Below are positions 35,400 through 45,166 of a DNA stretch of 64,000 bases, in pieces. The DNA comes from Gammaproteobacteria bacterium. GTDB taxonomy: Bacteria > Pseudomonadota > Gammaproteobacteria > Steroidobacterales > GCA-2729495. The translations under genes were made by a program, and so were the position numbers. Numbering within the stretch: position 1 is the stretch's first letter; each line of letters begins with the position of its first letter. The stretch spans positions 1 through 64,000 of the forward strand of contig QUBU01000003.1 of assembly GCA_014337915.1 (NCBI GenBank). The letters are read 5' to 3'. Under the pieces are notes generated by a model. The model was not told the origin of the DNA and made no database searches. It worked only from the letters and a program-made list of their open reading frames with translations.

Positions 35400-36431
35400 C
35401 CAGGCGGCGAAGGCCGGTGGCAGCAGGATGCCGGGTGCGGCGCGGACCACTTCCGGTATCGCGCGGATCACCGGGCCTGCCACTGCGTACTGCATCGCCT
35501 TCGAGCGGTCCGGCATGCCCTCTGGCTCCACCAGGTCGATGCGCACGTCGATGCCTGGTGCGCCGCGGATGCGGATGTTCCAGCCGTCGCCGTGGTCCCA
35601 GCCGGGTAGCGAACGGTCGGCGATCCACAGCATCTCGGTGGTGAAGAACGGCAGGCCCTTCCGGCGCCCATGCCAGCGCCAGCGGAAGTTGACCACGCCG
35701 CCGGCAGGCGCGACGCCGGCCGGCAGGGCGACATCATGGCTGGCGATGCCGAACTCGTGGTCCGGCACGATGTCGTCGAACTCCACCTTGAGCGTGTGCC
35801 CGACATAGCCAACGACTTCGGTGAATATGTGGCGGAAAACCTGCTGGATGCCGGTCTCGGCCTGGAAGGCACCGGGCGGGCGGCCGATGCCCATCAGTTC
35901 GAACAGGAAGCCGGGCGAACGTACCGCGGAGACATCGTAGATCTCCGTGAAGGTCATGCGGTCGACCTGCGTGCAGATCGTCGTCAGCGCCACCGACAGC
36001 CGCTCGGCCATGAATCCCGGGTTGATGCCGGTGCCGAACAGGGTCGACCGGCCCTGCCGGCAGGCTTCCTCGAAGCGGCCGGCGTAGGCTGCGCCATGGG
36101 CCTGCGGGTAGGTGTGGGCCGTGGTGGTGATGACGTTCTTGCCGGAACGCAGGAGGCGGAGGATATTCTCGTCGTGGATGGCGAGGGAGTCCGCTGCATT
36201 CAGTGGCGTGTAGAGCACGACGTCCGCCGGAGTCGCGACGATCTCGTCGACCGAGCGCGTGGCGCGGATGCCAGTGGGCGGCCGGCGGGCGATCTCGCCG
36301 GCGTCCTTGCCGGCCTTCACCTCCGAGTAGACCAGCAGGCCCGCCAGTTCCAGGTCCGGGTGGTCGATGACCTGGCGCAGGCAGGTCTTGCCGATAGCGC
36401 CGCTGGCCCACTGGATGACCCGGTACGTCAT
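35385..36431 (-). CDS. NAD(P)-binding dihydrodipicolinate reductase-like protein
   Basis: A 348-residue Rossmann oxidoreductase. The start VIQWASGAIGKTCLRQVIDHPDLELAG and GTGINPGFMAERL place it in the DapB-like group that includes 2,4-diaminopentanoate dehydrogenase, far from true DapB. Members are frequent in clusters for terpenoid, steroid and other CoA-dependent degradation with unknown reactions. It is divergent from an SDR gene, and the gap has the best copy of the shared TTGTCAA-N5-TTGACAA operator. Confidence 0.78.
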   Translation of the reverse strand: MTYRVIQWASGAIGKTCLRQVIDHPDLELAGLLVYSEVKAGKDAGEIARRPPTGIRATRSVDEIVATPADVVLYTPLNAADSLAIHDENILRLLRSGKNVITTTAHTYPQAHGAAYAGRFEEACRQGRSTLFGTGINPGFMAERLSVALTTICTQVDRMTFTEIYDVSAVRSPGFLFELMGIGRPPGAFQAETGIQQVFRHIFTEVVGYVGHTLKVEFDDIVPDHEFGIASHDVALPAGVAPAGGVVNFRWRWHGRRKGLPFFTTEMLWIADRSLPGWDHGDGWNIRIRGAPGIDVRIDLVEPEGMPDRSKAMQYAVAGPVIRAIPEVVRAAPGILLPPAFAAWSPRL

Positions 36432-36495
36432 GGTTGCTGCTCCAGCCAGCCTGCATGCCGGCGCCCCCGGGGGAACATGCCGGGCGCCATGCCCG

Positions 36496-36514
36496 TTGTC
36501 AAATCGATTGACAA
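36496..36514. promoter_or_regulatory. Shared operator site 1
   Basis: TTGTCAA-ATCGA-TTGACAA, perfect 7-base arms. It lies between the divergent DapB-like and SDR genes. The right arm can double as a -35 hexamer (TTGACA) with TATCGT 18 bases downstream for the SDR gene. Confidence 0.75.
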
Positions 36515-36571
36515 TCGGCCAGACTGCTTCCTATCGTCCGCGGACGCGGTTGCGGCTGCTGGAGACTGCAC

Positions 36572-37366
36572 ATGAGCGACCTGGGCGGGCGCACGGCACT
36601 GATCGTCGGTGGCTCCGCGGGGATCGGCCTGGCGATCGCCCGCGAATTCCTTGCGGCGGGCGCCAGGGTGGCGATCGTCGCGCGCCGCGAGCAACCGCTC
36701 GCTGCGGCCCGGCAGGAACTCGGTACGGCAGTCCTGGCCTATGCGGCGGATGCCAGCGACGACGCCGCGGTAGCCCGCGTCGTGGACGACCTGGTGCGGC
36801 GTTGCGGCCGCCTCGACATACTGGTCAACAACGCTGCAGTCGACCTGCAGGCCGGGCCGCTGATCGACATGCCGGTCGCGGACTTCGACGCGGTCATGCG
36901 GCTGAACCTGCGGGCACCGCTGCTGTGGAGCCAGTGCGCCTGGCGGGCCTCCATGAAGCAGCATGGTGGCGTGATCCTCAACATGGCCTCGCTGGGCGGC
37001 ATGATGCTCTACCCGGACATGGGTGCCTACTGCGCCAGCAAGGCGGCACTGCTGCACCTCACGCGGGCGCTTGCCGCGGAGCTTGGGCCAGGAGTGCGGG
37101 TGAATGCCATCGCGCCGGGCCTCATCCGGACCGACATGTCGGTCGCCGCCTGGCGGGGTGAGCACGGTGCGCGCTTCGCGTCACGCCTGCCGCTGCAGCG
37201 CCTCGGCGAACCCGAGGATGTCGCGCGCAGCGCCCGGTTCCTGGCCAGCGACGCCGCTGCCTGGATCACCGGTGAAACGCTGACCATCGATGGTGGGACG
37301 GCTGTCCAGCCCGGCCGTGGCCGCTCGCGTCAGGCGGACGGCGGTGGATCCGCCGGCAGCACGTAG
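36572..37366 (+). CDS. SDR family NAD(P)-dependent oxidoreductase (1)
   Basis: A 264-residue short-chain dehydrogenase/reductase. Cofactor motif GGSAGIGLAIA, NNAAVD, catalytic Ser in LNMASLGG, and YCASK for Tyr-x3-Lys. RRE after strand 2 could favour NADP. Ribosome site GGAGA. Its last 37 bases overlap the GNAT gene on the other strand. Controlled probably from operator site 1; role in oxidising a hydroxyl group of the unknown catabolic substrate is inferred. Confidence 0.88.
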   Translation: MSDLGGRTALIVGGSAGIGLAIAREFLAAGARVAIVARREQPLAAARQELGTAVLAYAADASDDAAVARVVDDLVRRCGRLDILVNNAAVDLQAGPLIDMPVADFDAVMRLNLRAPLLWSQCAWRASMKQHGGVILNMASLGGMMLYPDMGAYCASKAALLHLTRALAAELGPGVRVNAIAPGLIRTDMSVAAWRGEHGARFASRLPLQRLGEPEDVARSARFLASDAAAWITGETLTIDGGTAVQPGRGRSRQADGGGSAGST

Positions 37367-38103
37367 GCATCGCGCAGCAGGGCGCAGCGCACGGCAGCAT
37401 GGCGCTCGCCGGCGATGCACAGCTCGCCGGGCAGGACGGCCTCGACGGCAAAGCCGAGGCGCTCGAACAACTGCATGGTGCGCACGTCACCCTGCAGGGT
37501 CTGCGCGAAAACCTTGCCGAGGCCGAGGCTGCCAAACCCGTAGGCCAGCCAGGCACGGGCGGCCTCTTCGGCGTAGCCCTGGCGGCGTAGCCCCGGGTCG
37601 CCGACCAGCACGCGCATCTCGGCGCGCTGGTGCAGTTCATCGTGGTCGAGGTAGGCAAGAAGGACGGCTGGCCGTCCGTCGTCCAGGCAGGCGAGGCCGA
37701 AGACGTTGCGATCACAGCGCAGCAGTTCTTCGAGGTTGCGGGATTGCGGGCTGGCGGCGGACAGCAGGAAATGGGCGGCGAACAATTCCTGCAGCCAGCC
37801 GGCAACCGTGCTGAAGTGTGGATGGCTGGCATCCAGGGCGTGGATTACCAGCCGGGCGCCATGTGCGAGGCCGGCGCCAGATGGCGGTGTTGGAACGCTG
37901 CGGGTCGCCGCGGCTGTGGCTGTTGCCTTCTGACCGGGTCCGGTTGCTGCAGGCCCCGCAGCATTGCACAGCGAGAGCAGGGCGCTCGCCAGTCGCACCT
38001 GGTCGATACGGGTGAAGCCGTAGCGTGCCGCCTGCTCGAACACTGACCGGGCCAGCGTCTCGACCGTCGCGGCGGGCATCCTTGGCCGCGTTTCGTCCGA
38101 CAT
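37330..38103 (-). CDS. GNAT family N-acetyltransferase
   Basis: A 257-residue protein with an N-terminal extension of about 80 residues and a C-terminal acetyltransferase domain: EMRVLVGDPGLRRQGYAEEAARAWLAYGF holds the acetyl-CoA loop (R-x2-G-x-A) and LGKVFAQTLQGDVRTMQLFERLGF the typical last part. Substrate unknown. It is 16 bases downstream of azoR, likely the same transcript. Confidence 0.75.
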   Translation of the reverse strand: MSDETRPRMPAATVETLARSVFEQAARYGFTRIDQVRLASALLSLCNAAGPAATGPGQKATATAAATRSVPTPPSGAGLAHGARLVIHALDASHPHFSTVAGWLQELFAAHFLLSAASPQSRNLEELLRCDRNVFGLACLDDGRPAVLLAYLDHDELHQRAEMRVLVGDPGLRRQGYAEEAARAWLAYGFGSLGLGKVFAQTLQGDVRTMQLFERLGFAVEAVLPGELCIAGERHAAVRCALLRDAYVLPADPPPSA

Positions 38104-38119
38104 GGGGTCGCGCCGGCGC

Positions 38120-38773
38120 CTAGAACGAGCGCGCCGCCGCGCGTGCCTCCTCGATCCTGCCCTGGAGCAGTGCCGTCACTTCGCCGGGTACCGGGTGTGC
38201 CGTCGGCTGGACGCGGATCACGCGGATGTCCCCGAAGTCCATCCAGCGCGCGACATGCTCCAGGTAGGCCTGCAGGAAGTCGGTCTTGGTGCCGCCGTCG
38301 GCACGGGGAAATCCCGGTGCGTAGGCGCTGCCGCTGGCAATGATCAGCTGCAGCGGCTTGCCGCCCATCTTGCCGACGTACTCCCCGCGCCGGTTGACGT
38401 AGAAGGTCAGGCCCGGCTGCAGGATGACATCCAGGTAGTGCTTGAGCCGGTAGGGCAGGGAGAAGTTCCACATCGGCGTGGAGATCAGCACCTTGTCGGC
38501 CGCCTTCAGGCGCTCGATCTCAGTGATGACGCCGGCCCACTTGCCAACCGGCGCCACGCCCGGCTCGCCGCGCATCAGCAGCGAAATGTGCTGCATCTTC
38601 TGCGCGGCAGCCTCGGCATCGAATTCCGGCAGCGCATGCTCGAACAGGCGCAGCTGCTCGACCTCGTCCTGCGGGTGGCTGTGGCGGTACTCGTCGACGA
38701 AAGCGGCCGCGATGCGCGCCGAGAACGACTCGGAACCCCGCGGACTCGCCTCGATGTGCAGCAGCCTGGCCAC
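38120..38773 (-). CDS. azoR: FMN-dependent NADH azoreductase
   Basis: A 217-residue flavodoxin-like quinone reductase. LLHIEASPRGSESFSARIAAAF binds the FMN phosphate, and TPMWNFSLPYRLKHYLDVILQPGLTF is the AzoR signature. It reduces quinones and azo dyes by two electrons. It follows the FadB-type gene by 17 bases and is probably part of that long minus-strand operon, where it may act against quinone stress. Confidence 0.9.
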   Translation of the reverse strand: MARLLHIEASPRGSESFSARIAAAFVDEYRHSHPQDEVEQLRLFEHALPEFDAEAAAQKMQHISLLMRGEPGVAPVGKWAGVITEIERLKAADKVLISTPMWNFSLPYRLKHYLDVILQPGLTFYVNRRGEYVGKMGGKPLQLIIASGSAYAPGFPRADGGTKTDFLQAYLEHVARWMDFGDIRVIRVQPTAHPVPGEVTALLQGRIEEARAAARSF

Positions 38774-38790
38774 GCCTGGTGCAGCCGCCC

Positions 38791-40968
38791 TCAGTCTGCG
38801 TCGGCGGGGAAGTAGCGCTCGCCGCGGCTAGCCATGCGCCGCAGGCCTTCGGTCGGCGTGAAGCGGGGTCCGTAGGCCTTTGCCATGCGATCGCACTCCG
38901 CGACGAAGGCTGCGGCGCCGACGGTGTCGATCAGCGACAGCGTGCCGCCGGTCCAGGACGGGAAGCCCCAGCCGAGGATGGAGCCGATATCGGCATCCGC
39001 CGGTGCGGTGATCACGCCCTCTTCATGGCAGCGCGCGGTCTCCAGCGCCTGGATGTACAGGATGCGGCGCTTGACCTCGGCAACATCCGGCTGCACGGCC
39101 GCGCGCGGGTAGAGTTTCGCGAGCCCGGGCCACAGCTGCTTCTTCTGTCCCTTGGGGTAGTCGTAAAAGCCGCTGCCCTGGCGACGGCCCGGGCGTTTCT
39201 GGCGGTCCACCATCTCGTGCACGACGTCGATGGCCGATGGTGCCTTGTAGGCTGGACCGAGGTCGATCTGCGTCTGGCGGTCCACCTTGTGGATCAGCTC
39301 GATGGTCACTTCGTCGCTGACCGCGAGCGGTCCCACCGCCATGCCGGCCTGCACGGCGGCGTTCTCGATCAGTGCCGGGTTGACGCCATCCTTCAGCAGC
39401 GCCATGCCCTCGTTGGTGTAGGTGGCGAAGACACGGCTGGTGTAGAAGCTGCGGCTGTCGTGCACCACGATCGGTGTCTTGCGGATCTGGCGCACGAAGT
39501 CCAGCGCCCGGGCCAGCGCCTCCTCGGAGGTCTGCTTGCCGAGGATGACCTCCACCAGCGGCATGCGGTCCACCGGCGAGAAGAAATGCAGGCCGATGAA
39601 TGACGCCGGCCGCTTCGACATCTCCGCCAGGCCGGTGATCGGCAGCGTCGAGGTGTTCGAGGCGAAGATCGCCGTTGCCGGCAGCACCTGCTCGGCCTGG
39701 CCGATGACCTGGCGCTTGATCTCCCGGTCCTCGAAGACCGCTTCGATCACCAGGTCGCAGCCTTCCAGGTCGCGATACGAGGTGGTCGGCTGGATGCAGC
39801 CGAGCAGGGCCTCGGCCGCCGCGGCGGTGGTGCGGGACTTCTCCAGCGCCTTCTGGGTCAGCTTGCGGGAATAGTCCTTGCCACGCTCGGCCTCCTCGCT
39901 GCTGCGGTCGAGGAGCACGGTGCGGATGCCGGCGGCGGCGCTGCAGTAGGCAATGCCGGCGCCCATCATGCCGGCGCCGAGGATGCCGAGTTTGCTCACC
40001 TTGCTGGCCGGCACCCCGGCCGGCCGGCGCACCAGCTTGTCGGCGGCCTGCTTGTTGACGAACAGGGTGCGCGTCATGTTGCGCGCCACCGGTCCGGCCA
40101 CCAGCTGCGTGAAGTAGCGCGATTCGATGCGCAGGCCGGCGTCGATCGGCACCGTCGTGCCCTCGTAGACCGCAGCGAGGATCGCCATGGGGGCGGGATA
40201 GTTGTCGCCACCGGCGGCCTTGCCGGTGAGCGCCGTGGCCACGGTGAACAGCTGCGCCGAAGCGGGATTCTCGAAGCCGGTGCCGCCCGGAATGCGGAAC
40301 CCGCGCTTGTCCCAAGGCTGAACCGGCTCGGGGCCGGACTGCAGCCAGCGCAGCGCCGCGGCCCTGAGCTCGCTCGCGTCGACGACTTCGTCGATGACAC
40401 CGAGGGCCAGCGCCTCGTCCACGGAGAGGTGATTGCCCCTGGTCAGCAGTTCCAGTGCCTTCTGCACGCCGATCAGCCGCGGCAGCCGCTGGGTGCCACC
40501 GCCGCCGGGCAGCAGCCCGAGGGTGACTTCCGGCAGGCCGAGCCTGGTTTTCGGCAGGCGCGCGGCAATGCGGTGGTGGCAGGCGAGGCAGACCTCGAGC
40601 CCGCCGCCGAGCGCCGTACCGTTGATGGCGGCGACCACCGGCTTGCCGCTGGTCTCCAGGCGGCGCAGCACGCGGTTGACCGTCGAGTGGGTGGCGTGGA
40701 TCTCCGCGACCGGGCGGCCGCGGGTCATCTCCTGCAGCATCCACTTGAGGTCCGCACCGGCCACGAAGTCGGACTTGCCCGAGGTGATGATCGCGCCCTT
40801 GATGCGGGCGTCCGTCGCCACGGTCTCGACCAGCGCCTGCAGGCAGGCGGTGAAGGCGGGATCCATGACGTTCATCGGCTTGCCGGGGACGTCGATGGTC
40901 AGCGTCGCGATGCCGGCGGCATCGACTTCGAGGCGGATCGGCTCGTTCATGTTGGTCTTCTGCCCCAT
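38791..40968 (-). CDS. fadB: FadB/FadJ-type enoyl-CoA hydratase / 3-hydroxyacyl-CoA dehydrogenase
   Basis: A 725-residue two-domain beta-oxidation enzyme. The N-terminal crotonase part has GTALGGGLEVCLACHHRIA and LPEVTLGLLPGGGGTQRLPR; the dehydrogenase part begins KLGILGAGMMGAGIAY and includes LHFFSPVDRMPLVE with the catalytic His. It hydrates enoyl-CoA and oxidises the product with NAD. It starts right after the thiolase stop (a second ATG at 40950 is possible), so the two form the classical fadA-fadB type unit under operator site 2. Confidence 0.92.
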   Translation of the reverse strand: MGQKTNMNEPIRLEVDAAGIATLTIDVPGKPMNVMDPAFTACLQALVETVATDARIKGAIITSGKSDFVAGADLKWMLQEMTRGRPVAEIHATHSTVNRVLRRLETSGKPVVAAINGTALGGGLEVCLACHHRIAARLPKTRLGLPEVTLGLLPGGGGTQRLPRLIGVQKALELLTRGNHLSVDEALALGVIDEVVDASELRAAALRWLQSGPEPVQPWDKRGFRIPGGTGFENPASAQLFTVATALTGKAAGGDNYPAPMAILAAVYEGTTVPIDAGLRIESRYFTQLVAGPVARNMTRTLFVNKQAADKLVRRPAGVPASKVSKLGILGAGMMGAGIAYCSAAAGIRTVLLDRSSEEAERGKDYSRKLTQKALEKSRTTAAAAEALLGCIQPTTSYRDLEGCDLVIEAVFEDREIKRQVIGQAEQVLPATAIFASNTSTLPITGLAEMSKRPASFIGLHFFSPVDRMPLVEVILGKQTSEEALARALDFVRQIRKTPIVVHDSRSFYTSRVFATYTNEGMALLKDGVNPALIENAAVQAGMAVGPLAVSDEVTIELIHKVDRQTQIDLGPAYKAPSAIDVVHEMVDRQKRPGRRQGSGFYDYPKGQKKQLWPGLAKLYPRAAVQPDVAEVKRRILYIQALETARCHEEGVITAPADADIGSILGWGFPSWTGGTLSLIDTVGAAAFVAECDRMAKAYGPRFTPTEGLRRMASRGERYFPADAD

Positions 40969-40970
40969 GT

Positions 40971-42179
40971 TCAGACACGCTCGATGATGGTGGCGGTGCC
41001 CATGCCGGCACCGACGCACAGCGTGATCAGTGCGGTGCGCAGGTTGCGGCGCTCGAGTTCGTCGATCGCGGTACCGAGGATCATGGCACCGGTCGCGCCG
41101 AGCGGGTGGCCCAGGGCGATGGCGCCGCCATTGACGTTGACTTTGTCGGGCGCCACGTCCAGTGCCTGCATGAAGCGGATCACCACCGCCGCGAATGCCT
41201 CGTTGACCTCGAACAGGTCGATGTCGCCGATCTTCATACCGCAGCGCTTCAGGACCTTCTCGGTCGCCGGAGCCGGGCCGGTCAGCATGATGGTCGGCTC
41301 GGTGCCGGTCGAGGCGAAGCCGACGATCCGCGCCCGCGGCTTCAGCCCCAGTGCCTTGCCGATCTCACGGTTGCCGATCAGCGTGGCGGCCGCGCCATCG
41401 ACGATGCCGCTGGAATTGCCGGCATGGTGGATGTGGTCGATGCGCTCCACCTCCGGGTAGCGTTGCAGGGCGATGGCGTCGAAGGCGAAGTCCTCACCCA
41501 TGCGTTCGAAGGAGGGCTTGAGGCCGGCGAGTTCTTCCGCGGTCGTGGCGGGACGCATGTACTCGTCACGATCGAGCACCGTCATGCCGAGCTGGTCCAC
41601 CACCGGCACGATGGAACGGGAGAACAGGCCCTGCTCCCAGGCCCGCGCCGCGCGGCGCTGGCTTTCCACGGCGAAGGCATCCGCCGCCTGCCGGGAAATA
41701 CCATAGAGCGTTGCCAGCAGGTCGGCGCTGATGCCCTGGGGGATGTAGCGGGTGCGGTGTGCCACCTGCGGGTCGGCGGCCCAGGCGCCGCCATCGGAAC
41801 CCATGGACACCCGCGACAGCGATTCGACGCCGCCGCCGATGCACAGGTCCGACTGCCCGGCCATGATCTGCGCGGCAGCGGTGTTCACCGCCTCCAGACC
41901 CGAGGCGCAGAAGCGGTTGAGCTGCTTGCCCGGCACATTGATGGCGTAATCGGCATTGAGCGTGGCGACGCGGGCGATGTTCGCGCCCTGCTCGCCGATG
42001 GGTGTCACGCAACCCAGCACGACGTCGTCCACGCGACTGGTGTCGAGCCCGTTGCGATCGCGGATGGCGCGCAGCACCTGCGTCGCCAGCTCGATGGACG
42101 TGATCTCGTGCAGGCTGCCATTGGGCTTGCCACGGCCGCGCGGTGTGCGCACGTGGTCGTAGATGAAGGCGTCGGTCAT
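40971..42179 (-). CDS. fadA: Acetyl-CoA C-acyltransferase (thiolase)
   Basis: A 402-residue thiolase. The acyl-enzyme Cys lies in NRFCASGLEAVN, His in NVNGGAIALGHPLGATGA and the C-terminal Cys in TLCVGAGMGTA. It cleaves 3-ketoacyl-CoA to acetyl-CoA and a shortened acyl-CoA. It heads a minus-strand operon with fadB, azoR and the GNAT gene. Operator site 2 lies 56-74 bases upstream of its start. Confidence 0.93.
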   Translation of the reverse strand: MTDAFIYDHVRTPRGRGKPNGSLHEITSIELATQVLRAIRDRNGLDTSRVDDVVLGCVTPIGEQGANIARVATLNADYAINVPGKQLNRFCASGLEAVNTAAAQIMAGQSDLCIGGGVESLSRVSMGSDGGAWAADPQVAHRTRYIPQGISADLLATLYGISRQAADAFAVESQRRAARAWEQGLFSRSIVPVVDQLGMTVLDRDEYMRPATTAEELAGLKPSFERMGEDFAFDAIALQRYPEVERIDHIHHAGNSSGIVDGAAATLIGNREIGKALGLKPRARIVGFASTGTEPTIMLTGPAPATEKVLKRCGMKIGDIDLFEVNEAFAAVVIRFMQALDVAPDKVNVNGGAIALGHPLGATGAMILGTAIDELERRNLRTALITLCVGAGMGTATIIERV

Positions 42180-42234
42180 CCCCGTGATCTCCGGTCTGCG
42201 GAAGGGCGGCGGCCAGGCGGTTGCGCCGCTGCGG

Positions 42235-42253
42235 TAGTCAACCGTCTTGACAT
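42235..42253. promoter_or_regulatory. Shared operator site 2
   Basis: TAGTCAA-CCGTC-TTGACAT upstream of fadA. The following bases GCTAG are also found after site 7, so these two copies are especially alike. Confidence 0.7.
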
Positions 42254-42326
42254 GCTAGCCGAGGCCGGCGCACTGCGTCCAGTGGCGCCCGGCGGCCAGG
42301 GCAGGCAGCCGCCAGGCTCGTTGAGG

Positions 42327-42345
42327 CTGTCAATGTAATTGCCTA
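42327..42345. promoter_or_regulatory. Shared operator site 3 (weaker)
   Basis: CTGTCAA-TGTAA-TTGCCTA keeps the left arm and the 5-base spacer but has changes in the right arm. It lies just before the metallo-beta-lactamase-fold gene. Confidence 0.5.
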
Positions 42346-42368
42346 GAATGCCGGTCCAGGGCGCGACC

Positions 42369-43463
42369 ATGCGCCGCCGGATCCTTCCCCTCCCGCCCAT
42401 GGCCGACAGTCGTATGCATACAACCAGCAGCACGACGCAGCCCGCCGCCATTGCCTTCCCGCACGAAGCCTGGCCGGGACCCGGCGAGGCGGTGGCAGTG
42501 GCCTCCGGGGTCTACTGGTTGCGGATGCCGCTGCCGTTCGTCCTCAACCACATCAACCTGTGGCTGCTGGCGGACGGGGACGGCTGGACCATCGTCGATT
42601 CCGGCGTGGATACGGCGCAGATTCGCGACCTCTGGCAACAGCTGCACGCTGCTGCGATGGGTGGCAGGCCCGTGCGGCGCCTGATCGTCACCCATTTCCA
42701 TCCCGACCATTTCGGCCTGGCCGCCTGGCTGGTGGAGCACTTCGGCTGTGAGCTGTGGATGACGGCGCCCGAGTTCCACATGGCCGAACATGCCATTGCC
42801 GACGACAGCTTCGACACCGACGGCAGCCGGCTGGCGTTCTTTCGCCACCACGGCCTGCGCGGCGAGCGGCTCAAGGCACTGCAGTCCTGGGGAGGGACCT
42901 ACCGGCGCGCCATCTCCGGACTGCCTGTGGGATTCAGCCCGCTGCAGGATGGCGCCGTGCTCGCGATCGGTGGCCGCGACTGGCGCGTGATCACCGGCCA
43001 GGGGCATTCGCCAGACCATGCCACACTGCATTGCCCGGAACTCGACCTGCTCATTTCCGGCGACCACATCCTGCCGGCCATCACCCCGCATATCGGCGTG
43101 TGGCACTTCGAGCCCGATGCCGACCCGATCCGCCTCTACCTGGCGTCCCTCGAGCGCTTCGCCGGCCTGCCGGCCACCACGCTGGTACTGCCCGCGCACG
43201 GCCTGCCGTTCACCGGCCTGCAGCCGCGCCTGGAGGCACTCGCCCGCCACCATGCGGAGCGCTTCGAGCTGTTGCTGAGCAGCTGCGCCGAGCCGCGCAC
43301 CGCAGCCGATGTCCTGGCGTCGATGTTCCGCCGCCGCCTGAACCCGCACCAGCTGTACTTCGCGATGAGCGAGGCGATCGCACACCTCAACTACCTGCTC
43401 TGCGGCGGCCAGCTGGTGCGCGAGCGCGACCAGGGCGGAACCCTGCGCTTCCACCGGCCCTGA
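42369..43463 (+). CDS. MBL-fold metallohydrolase (1)
   Basis: A 364-residue metallo-beta-lactamase-fold hydrolase. The metal motif is THFHPDHFG, with further ligands in GQGHSPDH and LLISGDHILP. This is the glyoxalase II-like layout with a C-terminal helical extension; such enzymes act on thioesters or lactones and are common beside acyl-CoA genes. Start uncertain: ATG at 42369 has AGGG upstream; 42399 and 42414 are alternatives, while 42339 would overlap operator site 3. Confidence 0.83.
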   Translation: MRRRILPLPPMADSRMHTTSSTTQPAAIAFPHEAWPGPGEAVAVASGVYWLRMPLPFVLNHINLWLLADGDGWTIVDSGVDTAQIRDLWQQLHAAAMGGRPVRRLIVTHFHPDHFGLAAWLVEHFGCELWMTAPEFHMAEHAIADDSFDTDGSRLAFFRHHGLRGERLKALQSWGGTYRRAISGLPVGFSPLQDGAVLAIGGRDWRVITGQGHSPDHATLHCPELDLLISGDHILPAITPHIGVWHFEPDADPIRLYLASLERFAGLPATTLVLPAHGLPFTGLQPRLEALARHHAERFELLLSSCAEPRTAADVLASMFRRRLNPHQLYFAMSEAIAHLNYLLCGGQLVRERDQGGTLRFHRP

Positions 43464-43591
43464 GGGTCCGCGGTACGGCCAGCCGTGGCGACGGGGTGGC
43501 TGTACATGGCAACCGACATGACTTTCAATAACCTGAAGTGAATTTCGGCTGCCTGCCTCTGGCTGCAGCCGGCAGGACGGAATCGCAGGAC

Positions 43592-45154
43592 ATGTACTCG
43601 TTTGCCAACATGCTGCGGCGTGCGGTGCTGGTCAATCGCCACGGCATCGCCACCCGCTTCGAGGGCCGCCAGACCAGCTGGGCGGAGACTCTGGAGCGCG
43701 TGCAGCGGCTGGCCTCGGCGTTGCAGCGGCTGGGGATCGGTCCCGGCGACCGCGTGGCGATCCTGGCGGGCAACAGCGACCTCTACGTCGAGCTGCTGTT
43801 TGCCATTCCCTGGGCGGGCGGTGTCGTCGTGCCCATCAACACCCGCCTCGCCAGCGAGGAAATCGCCCACTGCCTGGCTGACTCCGGCAGCCGCCTGCTG
43901 ATCGTCGACGACGGCTTCCTGCGTGCTGCCAGGCAGTTGCACGCCCTGGCGCCGGAGCTGGCCCAGCTCGTCTACGCCGGCCACGCCGCCGGTGCCGCCG
44001 CGGACTGCGTGAACCTGGATGCGCTGCTTGCCAGCTGCGGGCCCGTGGCGGATGCCGGGCGCGGCGGCACCGACCTCTTCGCGCTGTACTACACCGGCGG
44101 CACGACCGGGCGCTCCAGGGGCGCGATGCTGACCCACCAGGGGATGATCACCAACACCCTGCAGTGGATCTTCGAGATTGGTGTCGGGCGCGATGACCTG
44201 CTGCTGGTGGTCGCGCCCATGTTCCACCTGGTTGGTGGACTGAACGCGATCGCGGCAGCGGCGCTCGGCGCCGGCCTGTACCTGATGCCGCGCTTCGAGC
44301 CACGCGCGGTGCTGCAGGCGATCGAGAGGGAGCGGGTGACCAAGGCCGCGCTGGTGCCGACCATGATCAATGCGATCGTCGCGCATCCCGACATCGCGAA
44401 GTTCGACCTCTCCAGCCTGCGCCGCATTTCCTACGGCGGCTCGCCGATTTCGGAAACGCTGTTGCGCCGTACCCTCGAGGTGCTGCCGCAGGCGCTGCTG
44501 TACCAGGTCTATGGCCAGACCGAGGGCGGGCCGAATATTTCCGTGCTGAAGCCGGAGGACCATCGTATTGCTGCGGATGGCGGCAGCCGCCTGGGATCGG
44601 CCGGGCAACCGATCATTGGTACCGAGGTGGTGATCCTGGACAAGGATGAAGCCGTGCTCGCCGCCGGGGAAGTCGGCGAGATCTGCGTGCGTGGCCTCAC
44701 GGTGTCGCCCGGCTACTGGAACCTGCCGGAGGAAACGGCCCATGCCCAGCGCGGCGGCTGGCTGCACACCGGGGATGCGGGATACCTCGATGCCGACGGC
44801 TATCTCTACATCGTCGACCGCATCAAGGACATGATCATCACGGGTGGAGAGAACGTGTACTGCCAGGAGGTCGAGAATATCCTGTATGCCCATCCGGCAG
44901 TGGCCGAATGCGCCGTGTTCGGCATCCCCGACGAGCGCTGGGGCGAGCGCGTGCATGCCGTGGTGCGCCTGCGCGAGGGCTGCAGCGCCAGTGAAGACGA
45001 ACTCATCGCGCACTGCCGCCGGCACCTGGCACCCTACAAGTGCATCCGCAGCGTCGATTTCCGCAGCGAGCCGTTGCCGCTCAGCGGTGCCAACAAGATC
45101 CTGAAGCGCGACCTGCGGGCGGCCTACTGGCAGTCGCGATCCCGGGCGGTCTGA
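43592..45154 (+). CDS. Acyl-CoA synthetase (AMP-forming) (1)
   Basis: A 520-residue AMP-dependent ligase. The P-loop-like motif YYTGGTTGRSRGAMLTH, QVYGQTEGGP (A5), GWLHTGDAGYLDADGYLYIVDRIKDMII (A7-A8) and the C-terminal Lys in GANKILKRDL (A10) are all present. It should activate a carboxylic acid to its CoA thioester. ATG at 43592 is chosen; an in-frame GTG at 43538 lacks a ribosome site. It follows the MBL hydrolase gene on the same strand by 128 bases without its own operator-type site. Confidence 0.88.
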   Translation: MYSFANMLRRAVLVNRHGIATRFEGRQTSWAETLERVQRLASALQRLGIGPGDRVAILAGNSDLYVELLFAIPWAGGVVVPINTRLASEEIAHCLADSGSRLLIVDDGFLRAARQLHALAPELAQLVYAGHAAGAAADCVNLDALLASCGPVADAGRGGTDLFALYYTGGTTGRSRGAMLTHQGMITNTLQWIFEIGVGRDDLLLVVAPMFHLVGGLNAIAAAALGAGLYLMPRFEPRAVLQAIERERVTKAALVPTMINAIVAHPDIAKFDLSSLRRISYGGSPISETLLRRTLEVLPQALLYQVYGQTEGGPNISVLKPEDHRIAADGGSRLGSAGQPIIGTEVVILDKDEAVLAAGEVGEICVRGLTVSPGYWNLPEETAHAQRGGWLHTGDAGYLDADGYLYIVDRIKDMIITGGENVYCQEVENILYAHPAVAECAVFGIPDERWGERVHAVVRLREGCSASEDELIAHCRRHLAPYKCIRSVDFRSEPLPLSGANKILKRDLRAAYWQSRSRAV

Positions 45155-45166
45155 GGCCGGCGGGCC

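Noticed and set aside
43500-43591. Possible eighth copy of the shared operator before the acyl-CoA synthetase gene
   Set aside because: The stretch has TTTCAATAAC but no second arm at the right spacing.
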